Shown here piece by piece: positions 38,992 through 51,400 of a stretch of DNA of 64,000 nt. The stretch is from the NCBI GenBank assembly GCA_963693305.1, contig OY855908.1, positions 39,540,305-39,604,304 of the forward strand, written 5' to 3'. Position numbers and translations under genes: made by a program. The DNA is from Meandrina meandrites (Eukaryota; Cnidaria; Anthozoa; Scleractinia; Meandrinidae). The notes beneath the pieces were generated by a model that was not told the DNA's origin, made no database searches, and was given only the letters and a program-made list of their open reading frames with translations. Position 1 is the first letter of the stretch. Every line of letters starts with the position of its first letter.

Positions 38992-39480
38992 ATTTCCCCA
39001 TCGGGGCGAAGCGAAAAAACAATCTTGGGATCGGATTTTACAATTTCGGTTTCATGCCACCATTTTGGGTGGGCTTTTCCAAGCAGCGCAAAAAGCCGGG
39101 TTCACGAAAGTGGTCCAATTGCGTTCAAAACGCGTTTTTTCAAATTTCCCCATCGGGGGGAAACGAAAAAACACCCTTGGGGTCGAATTTTACAATTTCG
39201 GTTTCATGCCACCATTTTGGGTGGGCTTTTCCAAGCAGCGCAAAAGGCTGGGGTAACGAAGGTCGTCGAATTCCGTTCAAAACGCGTTTTTTCAACTTTC
39301 CCCATCGGGGCGAAGCGAAAAAACAGCCTTGGGATCGAATTTTACAATTTCGGTTTCATGCCACCATTTTGGGTGGGCTTTTCCAAGCAGCGCAAAACGC
39401 TGGGGTAACGAAGGTCGTCGAATTCCGTTCAAAACGCGTTTTTTCAACTTTCCCCATCGGGGCGAAGCGAAAAAACAGCC

Positions 39481-40975
39481 TTGGGATCGAATTTTACAAT
39501 TTCGGTTTCATGCCACCATTTTGGGTGGGCTTTTCCAAGCAGCGGAAAAAGCCGGGTTCACGAAAGTGGTCCAATTGCGTTCAAAACGCGTTTTGTTAAA
39601 TTTCCCCATCGGGGGGAAACGAAAAAACACCCTTGGGATCGGATTTTACAATTTCGGTTTCATCCCACCATTTTGGGTGGGCTTTTCCAAGCAGCGCAAA
39701 ACGCTGGGGTAACGAAGGTCGTCGAATTCCGTTCAAAACGCGTTTTTTCAACTTTCCCCATCGGGGCGAAGCGAAAAAACAGCCTTGGGATCGAATTTTA
39801 CAATTTCGGTTTCATGCCACCATTTTGGGTGGGCTTTTCCAAGCAGCGGAAAAAGCCGGGTTCACGAAAGTGGTCCAATTGCGTTCAAAACGCGTTTTTT
39901 CAAATTTCCCCATCGGGGGGAAACGAAAAAACAGCCTTGGGATCGAATTTTACAATTTCGGTTTCATGCCACCATTTTGGGTGGGCTTTTCCAAGCAGCG
40001 CAAAACGCTGGGGTAACGAAGGTCGTCGAATTCCGTTCAAAACGCGTTTTTTCAACTTTCCCCATCGGGGCGAAGCGAAAAAACAGCCTTGGGATCGAAT
40101 TTTACAATTTCGGTTTCATGCCACCATTTTGGGTGGGCTTTTCCAAGCAGCGGAAAAAGCCGGGTTCACGAAAGTGGTCCAATTGTGTTCAAAACGCGTT
40201 TTGTTAAATTTCCCCATCGGGGGGAAACGAAAAAACAGCCTTGGGATCGGATTTTACAATTTCGGTTTCATCCCACCATTTTGGGTGGGCTTTTCCAAGC
40301 AGCGCAAAACGCTGGGGTAACGAAGGTCGTCGAATTCCGTTCAAAACGCGTTTTTTCAACTTTCCCCATCGGGGCGAAGCGAAAAAACAGCCTTGGGATC
40401 GAATTTTACAATTTCGGTTTCATGCCACCATTTTGGGTGGGCTTTTCCAAGCAGCGGAAAAAGCCGGGTTCACGAAAGTGGTCCAATTCCGTTCAAAACG
40501 CGTTTTGTTAAATTTCCCCATCGGGGCGAAGCGAAAAAACACCCTTGGGATCGGATTTTACAATTTCGGTTTCATGCCACCATTTTGGGTGGGCTTTTCC
40601 AAGCAGCGCAAAAAGCCGGGTTCACGAAAGTGGTCCAATTGCGTTCAAAACGCGTTTTTTCAAATTTCCCCATCGGGGGGAAACGAAAAAACAGCCTTGG
40701 GATCGAATTTTACAATTTCGGTTTCATGCCACCATTTTGGGTGGGCTTTTCCAAGCAGCGCAAAACGCTGGGGTAACGAAGGTCGTCGAATTCCGTTCAA
40801 AACGCGTTTTTTCAACTTTCCCCATCGGGGCGAAGCGAAAAAACAGCCTTGGGATCGAATTTTACAATTTCGGTTTCATGCCACCATTTTGGGTGGGCTT
40901 TTCCAAGCAGCGGAAAAAACCGGGTTCACGAAAGTGGTCCAATTCCGTTCAAAACGCGTTTTGTTAAATTTCCCC
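39481..40975 (+). repeat. Block copy 2 of the 17-unit-offset duplication
   Basis: Partner of 36,897-38,390, with the same ordered markers. It differs at the left edge (a CACCC form where copy 1 has CAGCC) and near the right edge (CAATCTT near 40,997). Between the copies, 38,391-39,480 holds further B-headed hybrids and a CAAAAGGCTGG variant (near 36,355 and 39,241). Confidence 0.8.
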
Positions 40976-41214
40976 ATCGGGGCGAAGCGAAAAAACAATC
41001 TTGGGATCGGATTTTACAATTTCGGTTTCATGCCACCATTTTGGGTGGGCTTTTCCAAGCAGCGGAAAAAGCCGGGTTCACGAAAGTGGTCCAATTCCGT
41101 TCAAAACGCGTTTTGTTAAATTTCCCCATCGGGGCGAAGCGAAAAAACAATCTTGGGATCGGATTTTACAATTTCGGTTTCATGCCACCATATTGGGTGG
41201 GCTTTTCCAAGCAG

Positions 41215-41822
41215 CGCAAAACGCTGGGGTAGCGAAGGTCGTCGAATTCCGTTCAAAACGCGTTTTTTCAACTTTCCCCATCGGGGCGTAGCGAAAAAAC
41301 AGCCTTGGGATCGAATTTTACAATTTCGGTTTCATGCCACCATTTTGGGTGGGCTTTTCCAAGCAGCGGAAAAAGCCGGGTTCACGAAAGTGGTCCAATT
41401 GCGTTCAAAACGCGTTTTGTTAAATTTCCCCATCGGGGGGAAACGAAAAAACACCCTTGGGATCGGATTTTACAATTTCGGTTTCATGCCACCATTTTGG
41501 GTGGGCTTTTCCAAGCAGCGCAAAACGCTGGGGTAACGAAGGTCGTCGAATTCCGTTCAAAACGCGTTTTTTCAACTTTCCCCATCGGGGCGTAGCGAAA
41601 AAACAGCCTTGGGATCGAATTTTACAATTTCGGTTTCATGTCACCATTTTGGGTGGGCTTTTCCAAGCAGCGGAAAAAGCCGGGTTCACGAAAGTGGTCC
41701 AATTGCGTTCAAAACGCGTTTTGTTAAATTTCCCCATCGGGGGGAAACGAAAAAACACCCTTGGGATCGGATTTTACAATTTCGGTTTCATGCCACCATT
41801 TTGGGTGGGCTTTTCCAAGCAG
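41215..41822 (+). repeat. Dimer, 2 x 304 bp, marked by GGCGTAGCG
   Basis: A units at 41,215 and 41,519 both read GGGGCGTAGCG in place of GGGGCGAAGCG, and each is followed by an ordinary B unit. The change creates an in-frame stop in one frame. Confidence 0.8.
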
Positions 41823-42429
41823 CGCAAAACGCTGGGGTAACGAAGGTCGTCGAATTCCGTTCAAAACGCGTTTTTTTAACCTTCCCCATCGGGGCGAAGC
41901 GAAAAAACAGCCTTGGGATCGAATTTTACAATTTCGGTTTCATGCCACCATTTTGGGTGGGCTTTTCCAAGCAGCGGAAAAAGCCGGGTTCACGAAAGTG
42001 GTCCAATTGCGTTCAAAACGCGTTTTGTTAAATTTCCCCATCGGGGGGAAACGAAAAAACACCCTTGGGATCGGATTTTACAATTTCGGTTTCATGCCAC
42101 CATTTTGGGTGGGCTTTTCCAAGCAGCGCAAAACGCTGGGGTAACGAAGGTCGTCGAATTCCGTTCAAAACGCGTTTTTTCAACTTTCCCCATCGGGGCG
42201 AAGCGAAAAAACAGCCTTGGGATCGAATTTTACAATTTCGGTTTCATGCCACCATTTTGGGTGGGCTTTTCCAAGCAGCGGAAAAAGCCGGGTTCACGAA
42301 AGTGGTCCAATTGCGTTCAAAACGCGTTTTCTTAAATTTCCCCATCGGGGGGAAACGAAAAAACACCCTTGGGATCGGATTTTACAATTTCGGTTTCATG
42401 CCACCATTTTGGGTGGGCTTTTCCAAGCA

Positions 42430-45256
42430 GCGCTAAACGCTGGGGTAACGAAGGTCGTCGAATTCCGTTCAAAACGCGTTTTTTCAACTTTCCCCATCGG
42501 GGCGAAGCGAAAAAACAGCCTTGGGATCGAATTTTACAATTTCGGTTTCATGCCACCATTTTGGGTGGGCTTTTCCAAGCAGCGCAAAACGCTGGGGTAA
42601 CGAAGGTCGTCGAATTCCGTTCAAAACGCGTTTTTTCAACTTTCCCCATCGGGGCGAAGCGAAAAACAGCCTTGGGATCAAATTTTACAATTTCGGTTTC
42701 ATGCCACCATTTTGGGTGGGCTTTTCCAAGTAGCGGAAAAAGGCGGGTTCACGAAAGTGGTCCAATTGCGTTCAAAACGCGTTTTGTTAAATTTCCCCAT
42801 CGGGGGGAAACGAAAAAACACCCTTGGGATCGGATTTTACAATTTCGGTTTCATGCCACCATTTTGGGTGGGCTTTTCCAAGCAGCGCAAAACGCTGGGG
42901 TAACGAAGGTCGTCGAATTCCGTTCAAAACGAGTTTTTTCAACTTTCCCCATCGGGGCGAAGCGAAAAAACAGCCTTGGGATCGAATTTTACAATTTCGG
43001 TTTCATGCCACCATTTTGGGTGGGCTTTTCCAAGCAGCGGAAAAAGCCGGGTTCACGAAAGTGGTCCAATTGCGTTCAAAACGCGTTTTGTTAAATTTCC
43101 CCATCGGGGGGAAACGAAAAAACACCCTTGGGATCGAATTTTAAAATTTCGGTTTCATGCCACCATTTTGGGTGGGCTTTTCCAAGCAGCGCAAAACGCT
43201 GGGGTAACGAAGGTCGTCGAATTCCGTTCAAAACGCGTTTTTTCAACTTTCGCCATCGGGGCGAAGCGAAAAAACAGCCTTGTTATCGAATTTTACAATT
43301 TCGGTTTCATGCCACCATTTTGGGTGGGCTTTTCCAAGTAGCGGAAAAAGCCGGGTTCACGAAAGTGGTCCAATTGCGTTCAAAACGCGTTTTGTTAAAT
43401 TTCCCCATCGGGGGGAAACGAAAAAACACCCTTGCGATCGGATTTTACAATTTCGGTTTCATGCGACCATTTTGGGTGGGCTTTTCCAAGCAGCGCAAAA
43501 CGCTGGGGTAACGAAGGTCGTCGAATTCCGTTCAAAACGCGTTTTTTCAACTTTCCCCATCGGGGCGAAGCGAAAAAACAGCCTTGGGATCAAATTTTAC
43601 AATTTCGGTTTCATGCCACCATTTTGGGTGGGCTTTTCCAAGCAGCGGAAAAAGCCGGGTTCACGAAAGTGGTCCAATTGCGTTCAAAACGCGTTTTGTT
43701 AAATTTCCCCATCGGGGGGAAACGAAAAAACAGCCTTGGGATCGAATTTTAAAATTTCGGTTTCATGCCACCATTTTAGGTGGGCTTTTCCAAGTAGCGG
43801 AAAAAGCCGGGTTCACGAAAGTGGTCCAATTGCGTTCAAAACGCGTTTTTTTCAAATTTCCCCATCGGGGGGAAACGAAAAAACACCCTTGGGATCGAAT
43901 TTTAAAATTTCGGTTTCATGCCACCATTTTGGGTGGGCTTTTCCAAGCAGCGCAAAACGCTGGGGTAACGAAGGTCGTCGAATTCCGTTCAAAACGCGTT
44001 TTTTCAACTTTCCCCATCGGGGCGAAGCGAAAAAACAGCCTTGGGATCGAATTTTACAATTTCGGTTTCATGCCACCATTTTGGGTGGGCCTTTCCAAGC
44101 AGCGCAAAACGCTGGGGTAACGAAGGTCGTCGAATTCCGTTCAAAACGCGTTTTTTCAACTTTCCCCATCGGGGCGAAGCGAAAAAACAGCCTTGGGATC
44201 GAATTTTACAATTTCGGTTTCATGCCACCATTTTGGGTGGGCTTTTCCAAGCAGCGGAAAAAGCCGGGTTCACGAAAGTGGTCCAATTGCGTTCAAAACG
44301 CGTTTTGTTAAATTTCCCCATCGGGGGGAAACGAAAAAACACCCGTGGGATCGGATTTTACAATTTCGGTTTCATGCCACCATTTTGGGTGGGCTTTTCC
44401 AAGCAGCGCAAAACGCTGGGGTAACGAAGGTCGTCGAATTCCGTTCAAAACGCGTTTTCTCAACTTTCCCCATCGGGGCAAAGCGAAAAAACAGCCTTGG
44501 GATCGAATTTTACAATTTCGGTTTCATGCCACCATTTTGGGTGGGCTTTTCCAAGCAGCGGAAAAAGCCGGGTTCACGAAAGTGGTCCAATTGCGTTCAA
44601 AACGCGTTTTGTTAAATTTCCCCATCGGGGGGAAACGAAAAAACACCCTTGGGATCGGATTTTACAATTTCGGTTTCATGCCACCATTTTGGGTGGGCTT
44701 TTCCAAGCAGCGCAAAACGCTGGGGTAACGAAGGTCGTCGAATTCCGTTCAAAACGCGTTTTTTCAACTTTCCCCATCGGGGCGAAGCGAAAAAACAGTC
44801 TTGGGATCGAATTTTACAATTTCGGTTTCATGCCACCATTTTGGGTGGGCTTTTCCAAGCAGCGGAAAAAGCCGGGTTCACGAAAGTGGTCCAATTGCGT
44901 TCAAAACGCGTTTTGTTAAATTTCCCCATCGGGGGGAAACGAAAAAACACCCTTGGGATCCGATTTTACAATTTCGGTTTCATGCCACCATTTTGGGTGG
45001 GCTTTTCCAAGCAGCGCTAAACGCTGGGATAACGAAGGTCGTGGAATTCCGTTCAAAACGCGTTTTTTCAACTTTCGCCATCGGGGCGAAGCGAAAAAAC
45101 AGCCTTGGGATCGAATTTTCCAATTTCGGTTTCATGCCACCATTTTGGGTGGGCTTTTCCAAGCAGCGATAAACGCTGGGGTAACGAAGGTCGTCGAATT
45201 CCGTTCAAAACGCGTTTTTTCAACTTTCCCCATCGGGGCGAAGCGAAAAAACAGCC
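42430..45256 (+). repeat. More divergent stretch with several private changes and indels
   Basis: It contains a -1 (GCGAAAAACAGCC, near 42,665), a +1 (GCG-T7-CAAA, near 43,850), and singletons such as CCCTTGCGATCGG, ATGCGACC, GGGCCTTTCC, ACCCGTGGG, TTTTCTCAAC, GGATCCGATTTT and GTGGAATTCC. These private changes appear denser than in 52-59 kb, suggesting this section has been homogenised less recently. I see no gene. Confidence 0.7.
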
Positions 45257-46472
45257 TTGGGATCGAATTTTACAATTTCGGTTTCATGCCACCATTTTGG
45301 GTGGGCTTTTCCAAGCAGCGGAAAAAGCCGGGTTCACGAAAGTGGTCCAATTGCGTTCAAAACGCGTTTTGTTAAATTTCCCCATCGGGGGGAAACGAAA
45401 AAACACCCTTGGGATCGGATTTTACAATTTCGGTTTCATGCCACCATTTTGGGTGGGCTTTTCCAAGCAGCGCTAAACGCTGGGATAACGAAGGTCGTCG
45501 AATTCCGTTCAAAACGCGTTTTTTCAACTTTCGCCATCGGGGCGAAGCGAAAAAACAGCCTTGGGATCGAATTTTACAATTTCGGTTTCATGCCACCATT
45601 TTGGGTGGGCTTTTCCAAGCAGCGCAAAACGCTGGGGTAACGAAGGTCGTCGAATTCCGTTCAAAACGCGTTTTTTCAACTTTCCCCATCGGGGCGAAGC
45701 GAAAAAACAGCCTTGGGATCGAATTTTACAATTTCGGTTTCATGCCACCATTTTGGGTGGGCTTTTCCAAGCAGCGGAAAAAGCCGGGTTCACGAAAGTG
45801 GTCCAATTGCGTTCAAAACGCGTTTTGTTAAATTTCCCCATCGGGGGGAAACGAAAAAACACCCTTGGGATCGGATTTTACAATTTCGGTTTCATGCCAC
45901 CATTTTGGGTGGGCTTTTCCAAGCAGCGCAAAACGCTGGGGTAACGAAGGTCGTCGAATTCCGTTCAAAACGAGTTTTTTCAACTTTCCCCATCGGGGCG
46001 AAGCGAAAAAACAGCCTTGGGATCGAATTTTACAATTTCGGTTTCATGCCACCATTTTGGGTGGGCTTTTCCAAGCAGCGGAAAAAGCCGGGTTCACGAA
46101 AGTGGTCCAATTGCGTTCAAAACGCGTTTTGTTAAATTTCCCCATCGGGGGGAAACGAAAAAACACCCTTGGGATCGAATTTTAAAATTTCGGTTTCATG
46201 CCACCATTTTGGGTGGGCTTTTCCAAGCAGCGCAAAACGCTGGGGTAACGAAGGTCGTCGAATTCCGTTCAAAACGAGTTTTTTCAACTTTCCCCATCGG
46301 GGCGAAGCGAAAAAACAGCCTTGGGATCGAATTTTACAATTTCGGTTTCATGCCACCATTTTGGGTGGGCTTTTCCAAGCAGCGGAAAAAGCCGGGTTCA
46401 CGAAAGTGGTCCAATTGCGTTCAAAACGCGTTTTGTTAAATTTCCCCATCGGGGGGAAACGAAAAAACACCC
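45257..46472 (+). repeat. Block copy 1 of a 13-unit-offset duplication (partner 47,233-48,448)
   Basis: GCTGGGATAACG plus TTTCGCCATCGG (near 45,482/45,531) recur near 47,458/47,507. The following units with AACGAGTTTTTT (45,970 and 46,274) recur at 47,948 and 48,252. The offset is 1,976 bp (13 x 152) over about 1.2 kb. Confidence 0.8.
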
Positions 46473-47142
46473 TTGGGATCGAATTTTAAAATTTCGGTTT
46501 CATGCCACCATTTTGGGTGGGCTTTTCCAAGCAGCGCAAAACGCTGGGGTAACGAAGGTCGTCAAATTCCGTTCAAAACGAGTTTTTTCAACTTTCCCCA
46601 TCGGGGCGAAGCGAAAAAAGAGCCTTGGGATCGAATTTTACAATTTCGGTTTCATGCCACCATTTTGGGTGGGCTTTTCCAAGCAGCGGAAAAAGCCGGG
46701 TTCACGAAAGTGGTCCAATTGCGTTCAAAACGCGTTTTGTTAAATTTCCCCATCGGGGGGAAACGAAAAAACACCCTTGGGATCGAATTTTAAAATTTCG
46801 GTTTCATGCCACCATTTTGGGTGGGCTTTTCCAAGCAGCGCAAAACGCTGGGGTAACGAAGGTCGTCGAATTCCGTTCAAAACGAGTTTTTTCAACTTTC
46901 CCCATCGGGGCGAAGCGAAAAAACAGCCTTGGGATCGAATTTTACAATTTCGGTTTCATGCCACCATTTTGGGTGGGCTTTTCCAAGCAGCGGAAAAAGC
47001 CGGGTTCACGAAAGTGGTCCAATTGCGTTCAAAACGCGTTTTGTTAAATTTCCCCATCGGGGGGAAACGAAAAAACACCCTTGGGATCGGATTTTACAAT
47101 TTCGGTTTCATGCCACCATTTTGGGTGGGCTTTTCCAAGCAG
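45927..47142 (+). repeat. Dimer higher-order repeat, 4 x 304 bp, marked by AACGAG
   Basis: A units at 45,927, 46,231, 46,535 and 46,839 each carry AAAACGAGTTTT, which destroys the central palindrome and the MluI site. Each is followed by an intact B unit. The third pair also carries GTCAAATTCC and AAAGAGCC. Confidence 0.85.
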
Positions 47143-47232
47143 CGCAAAACGCTGGGGTAACGAAGGTCGTCGAATTCCGTTCAAAACGCGTTTTTTCAAC
47201 TTTCCCCATCGGGGCGAAGCGAAAAAACAGCC

Positions 47233-48448
47233 TTGGGATCGAATTTTACAATTTCGGTTTCATGCCACCATTTTGGGTGGGCTTTTCCAAGCAGCGGAAA
47301 AAGCCGGGTTCACGAAAGTGGTCCAATTGCGTTCAAAACGCGTTTTGTTAAATTTCCCCATCGGGGGGAAACGAAAAAACACCCTTGGGATCGGATTTTA
47401 CAATTTCGGTTTCATGCCACCATTTTGGGTGGGCTTTTCCAAGCAGCGCTAAACGCTGGGATAACGAAGGTCGTCGAATTCCGTTCAAAACGCGTTTTTT
47501 CAACTTTCGCCATCGGGGCAAAGCGAAAAAACAGCCTTGGGATCGAATTTTACAATTTCGGTTTCATGCCACCATTTTGGGTGGGCTTTTCCAAGCAGCG
47601 CAAAACGCTGGGGTAACGAAGGTCGTCGAATTCCGTTCAAAACGCGTTTTTTCAACTTTCCCCATCGGGGCGAAGCGAAAAAACAGCCTTGGGATCGAAT
47701 TTTACAATTTCGGTTTCATGCCACCATTTTGGGTGGGCTTTTCCAAGCAGCGGAAAAAGCCGGGTTCACGAAAGTGGTCCAATTGCGTTCAAAACGCGTT
47801 TTGTTAAATTTCCCCATCGGGGGGAAACGAAAAAACACCCTTGGGATCGGATTTTACAATTTCGGTTTCATGCCACCATTTTGGGTGGGCTTTTCCAAGC
47901 AGCGCAAAACGCTGGGGTAACGAAGGTCGTCGAATTCCGTTCAAAACGAGTTTTTTCAACTTTCCCCATCGGGGCGAAGCGAAAAAACAGCCTTGGGATC
48001 GAATTTTACAATTTCGGTTTCATGCCACCATTTTGGGTGGGCTTTTCCAAGCAGCGGAAAAAGCCGGGTTCACGAAAGTGGTCCAATTGCGTTCAAAACG
48101 CGTTTTGTTAAATTTCCCCATCGGGGGGAAACGAAAAAACACCCTTGGGATCGAATTTTAAAATTTCGGTTTCATGCCACCATTTTGGGTGGGCTTTTCC
48201 AAGCAGCGCAAAACGCTGGGGTAACGAAGGTCGTCGAATTCCGTTCAAAACGAGTTTTTTCAACTTTCCCCATCGGGGCGAAGCGAAAAAACAGCCTTGG
48301 GATCGAATTTTACAATTTCGGTTTCATGCCACCATTTTGGGTGGGCTTTTCCAAGCAGCGGAAAAAGCCGGGTTCACGAAAGTGGTTCAATTGCGTTCAA
48401 AACGCGTTTTGTTAAATTTCCCCATCGGGGGGAAACGAAAAAACACCC
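47233..48448 (+). repeat. Block copy 2 of the 13-unit-offset duplication
   Basis: Partner of 45,257-46,472 with the same ordered markers. Private differences are GGGGCAAAGCG (near 47,517) and GGTTCAATTGCG (near 48,386). Confidence 0.8.
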
Positions 48449-51400
48449 TTGGGATCGAATTTTAAAATTTCGGTTTCATGCCACCATTTTGGGTGGGCTT
48501 TTCCAAGCAGCGCAAAACGCTGGGGTAACGAAGGTCGTCGAATTCCGTTCAAAACGCGTTTTTTCAACTTTCCCCATCGGGGCGAAGCGAAAAAACAGCC
48601 TTGGGATCGAATTTTACAATTTCGGTTTCATGCCACCATTTTGGGTGGGCTTTTCCAAGCAGCGGAAAAAGCCGGGTTCACGAAAGTGGTCCAATTGCGT
48701 TCAAAACGCGTTTTGTTAAATTTCCCCATCGGGGGGAAACGAAAAAACACCCTTGGGATCGAATTTTAAAATTTCGGTTTCATGCCACCATTTTGGGTGG
48801 GCTTTTCCAAGCAGCGCAAAACGCTGGGGTAACGAAGGACGTCGAATTCCGTTCAAAACGCGTTTTTTCAACTTTCCCCATCGGGGCGAAGCGAAAAAAC
48901 AGCCTTGGGATCGAATTTTACAATTACGGTTTCATGCCACTATTTTGGGTGGGCTTTTCCAAGCAGCGCAAAACGCTGGGGTAACGAAGGTCGTCGAATT
49001 CCCTTCAAAACGCGTTTTTTCAACTTTCCCCATCGGGGCGAAGCGAAAAAACAGCCTTGGGATCGAATTTTACAATTTCGGTTTCATGCCACCATTTTGG
49101 GTGGGCTTTTCCAAGCAGCGGAAAAAGCCGGGTTCACGAAAGTGGTCCAATTGCGTTCAAAACGCGTTTTGTTAAATTTCCCCATCGGGGGGAAACGAAA
49201 AAACACCCTTGGGATCGGATTTTACAATTTCGGTTTCATGCCACCATTTTGGGTGGGCTTTTCCAAGCAGCGCAAAACGCTGGGGTAACGAAGGTCGTCG
49301 AATTCCGTTCAAAACGCGTTTTTTCAACTTTCCCCATCGGGGCGAAGCGAAAAAACAGCCTTGGGATCGAATTTTACAATTTCGGTTTCATGCCACCATT
49401 TTGGGTGGGCTTTTCCAATCAGCGGAAAAAGCCGGGTTCACGAAAGTGGTCCAATTGCGTTCAAAACGCGTTTTGTTAAATTTCCCCATCGGGGGGAAAC
49501 GAAAAAACACCCTTGGGATCGAATTTTAAAATTTCGGTTTCATGCCACCATTTTGGGTGGGCTTTTCCAAGCAGCGCAAAACGCTGGGGTAACGAAGGAC
49601 GTCGAATTCCGTTCAAAACGCGTTTTTTCAACTTTCCCCATCGGGGCGAAGCGAAAAAACAGCCTTGGGATCGAATTTTACAATTTCGGTTTCATGCCAC
49701 CATTTTGGGTGGGCTTTTCCAAGCAGCGGAAAAAGCCGGGTTCACGAAAGTGGTCCAATTGCGTTCAAAACGCGTTTTGTTAAATTTCCCCATCGGGGGG
49801 AAACGAAAAAACACCCTTGGGATCGGATTTTACAATTTCGGTTTCATGCCACCATTTTGGGTGGGCTTTTCCAAGCAGCGCAAAACGCTGGGGTAACGAA
49901 GGTCGTCGAATTCCGTTCAAAACGCGTTTTTTCAACTTTCCCCATCGGGGCGAAGCGAAAAAACAGCCTTGGGATCGAATTTTACAATTTCGGTTTCATG
50001 CCACCATTTTAGGTGAACTTTTCCAAGCAGCGGAAAAAGCCGGGTTCACGAAAGTGGTCCAATTGCGTTCAAAACGCGTTTTGTTAAATTTCCCCATCGG
50101 GGGGAAACGAAAAAACACCCTTGGGATCGGATTTTACAATTTCGGTTTCATGCCACCATTTTGGGTGGGCTTTTCCAAGCAGCGCAAAACGCTGGGGTAA
50201 CGAAGGTCGTCGAATTCCGTTCAAAACGCGTTTTTTCAACTTTCCCCATCGGGACGAAGCGAAAAAACAGCCTTGGGATCGAATTTTACAATTTCGGTTT
50301 CATGCCACCATTTTGGGTGGGCTTTTCCAAGCAGCGCAAAACGCTGGGGTAACGAAGGTCGTCGAATTCCGTTCAAAACGCGTTTTTTCAACTTTCCCCA
50401 TCGGGGCGAAGCGAAAAAACAGCCTTGGGATCGAATTTTACAATTTCGGTTTCATGCCACCATTTTAGGTGAACTTTTCCAAGCAGCGGAAAAAGCCGGG
50501 TTCACGAAAGTGGTCCAATTGCGTTCAAAACGCGTTTTGTTAAATTTCCCCATCGGGGGGAAACGAAAAAACACCCTTGGGATCGGATTTTACAATTTCG
50601 GTTTCATGCCACCATTTTGGGTGGGCTTTTCCAAGCAGCGCAAAACGCTGGGGTAACGAAGGTCGTCGAATTCCGTTCAAAACGCGTTTTTTCAACTTTC
50701 CCCATCGGGGCGAAGCGAAAAAACAGCCTTGGGATCGAATTTTACAATTTCGGTTTCATGCCACCATTTTGGGTGGGCTTTTCCAAGCAGCGCAAAACGC
50801 TGGGGTAACGAAGGTCGTCGAATTCCGTTCAAAACGCGTTTTTTCAACTTTCCCCATCGGGGCGAAGCGAAAAAACAGCCTTGGGATCGAATTTTACAAT
50901 TTCGGTTTCATGCCACCATTTTGGGTGGGCTTTTCCAAGCAGCGGAAAAAGCCGGGTTCACGAAAGTGGTCCAATTGCGTTCAAAACGCGTTTTGTTAAA
51001 TTTCCCCATCGGGGGGAAACGAAAAAACACCCTTGGGATCGGATTTTACAATTTCGGTTTCATGCCACCATTTTGGGTGGGCTTTTCCAAGCAGCGCTAA
51101 ACGCTGGGGTAACGAAGGTCGTCGAATTCCGTTCAAAACGCGTTTTTTCAACTTTCCCCATCGGGGCGAAGCGAAAAAACAGCCTTGGGATCGAATTTTA
51201 CAATTTCGGTTTCATGCCACCATTTTGGGTGGGCTTTTCCAATCAGCGGAAAAAGCCGGGTTCACGAAAGTGGTCCAATTGCGTTCAAAACGCGTTTTGT
51301 TAAATTTCCCCATCGGGGGGAAACGAAAAAACACCCTTGGGATCGAATTTTAAAATTTCGGTTTCATGCCACCATTTTGGGTGGGCTTTTCCAAGCAGCG

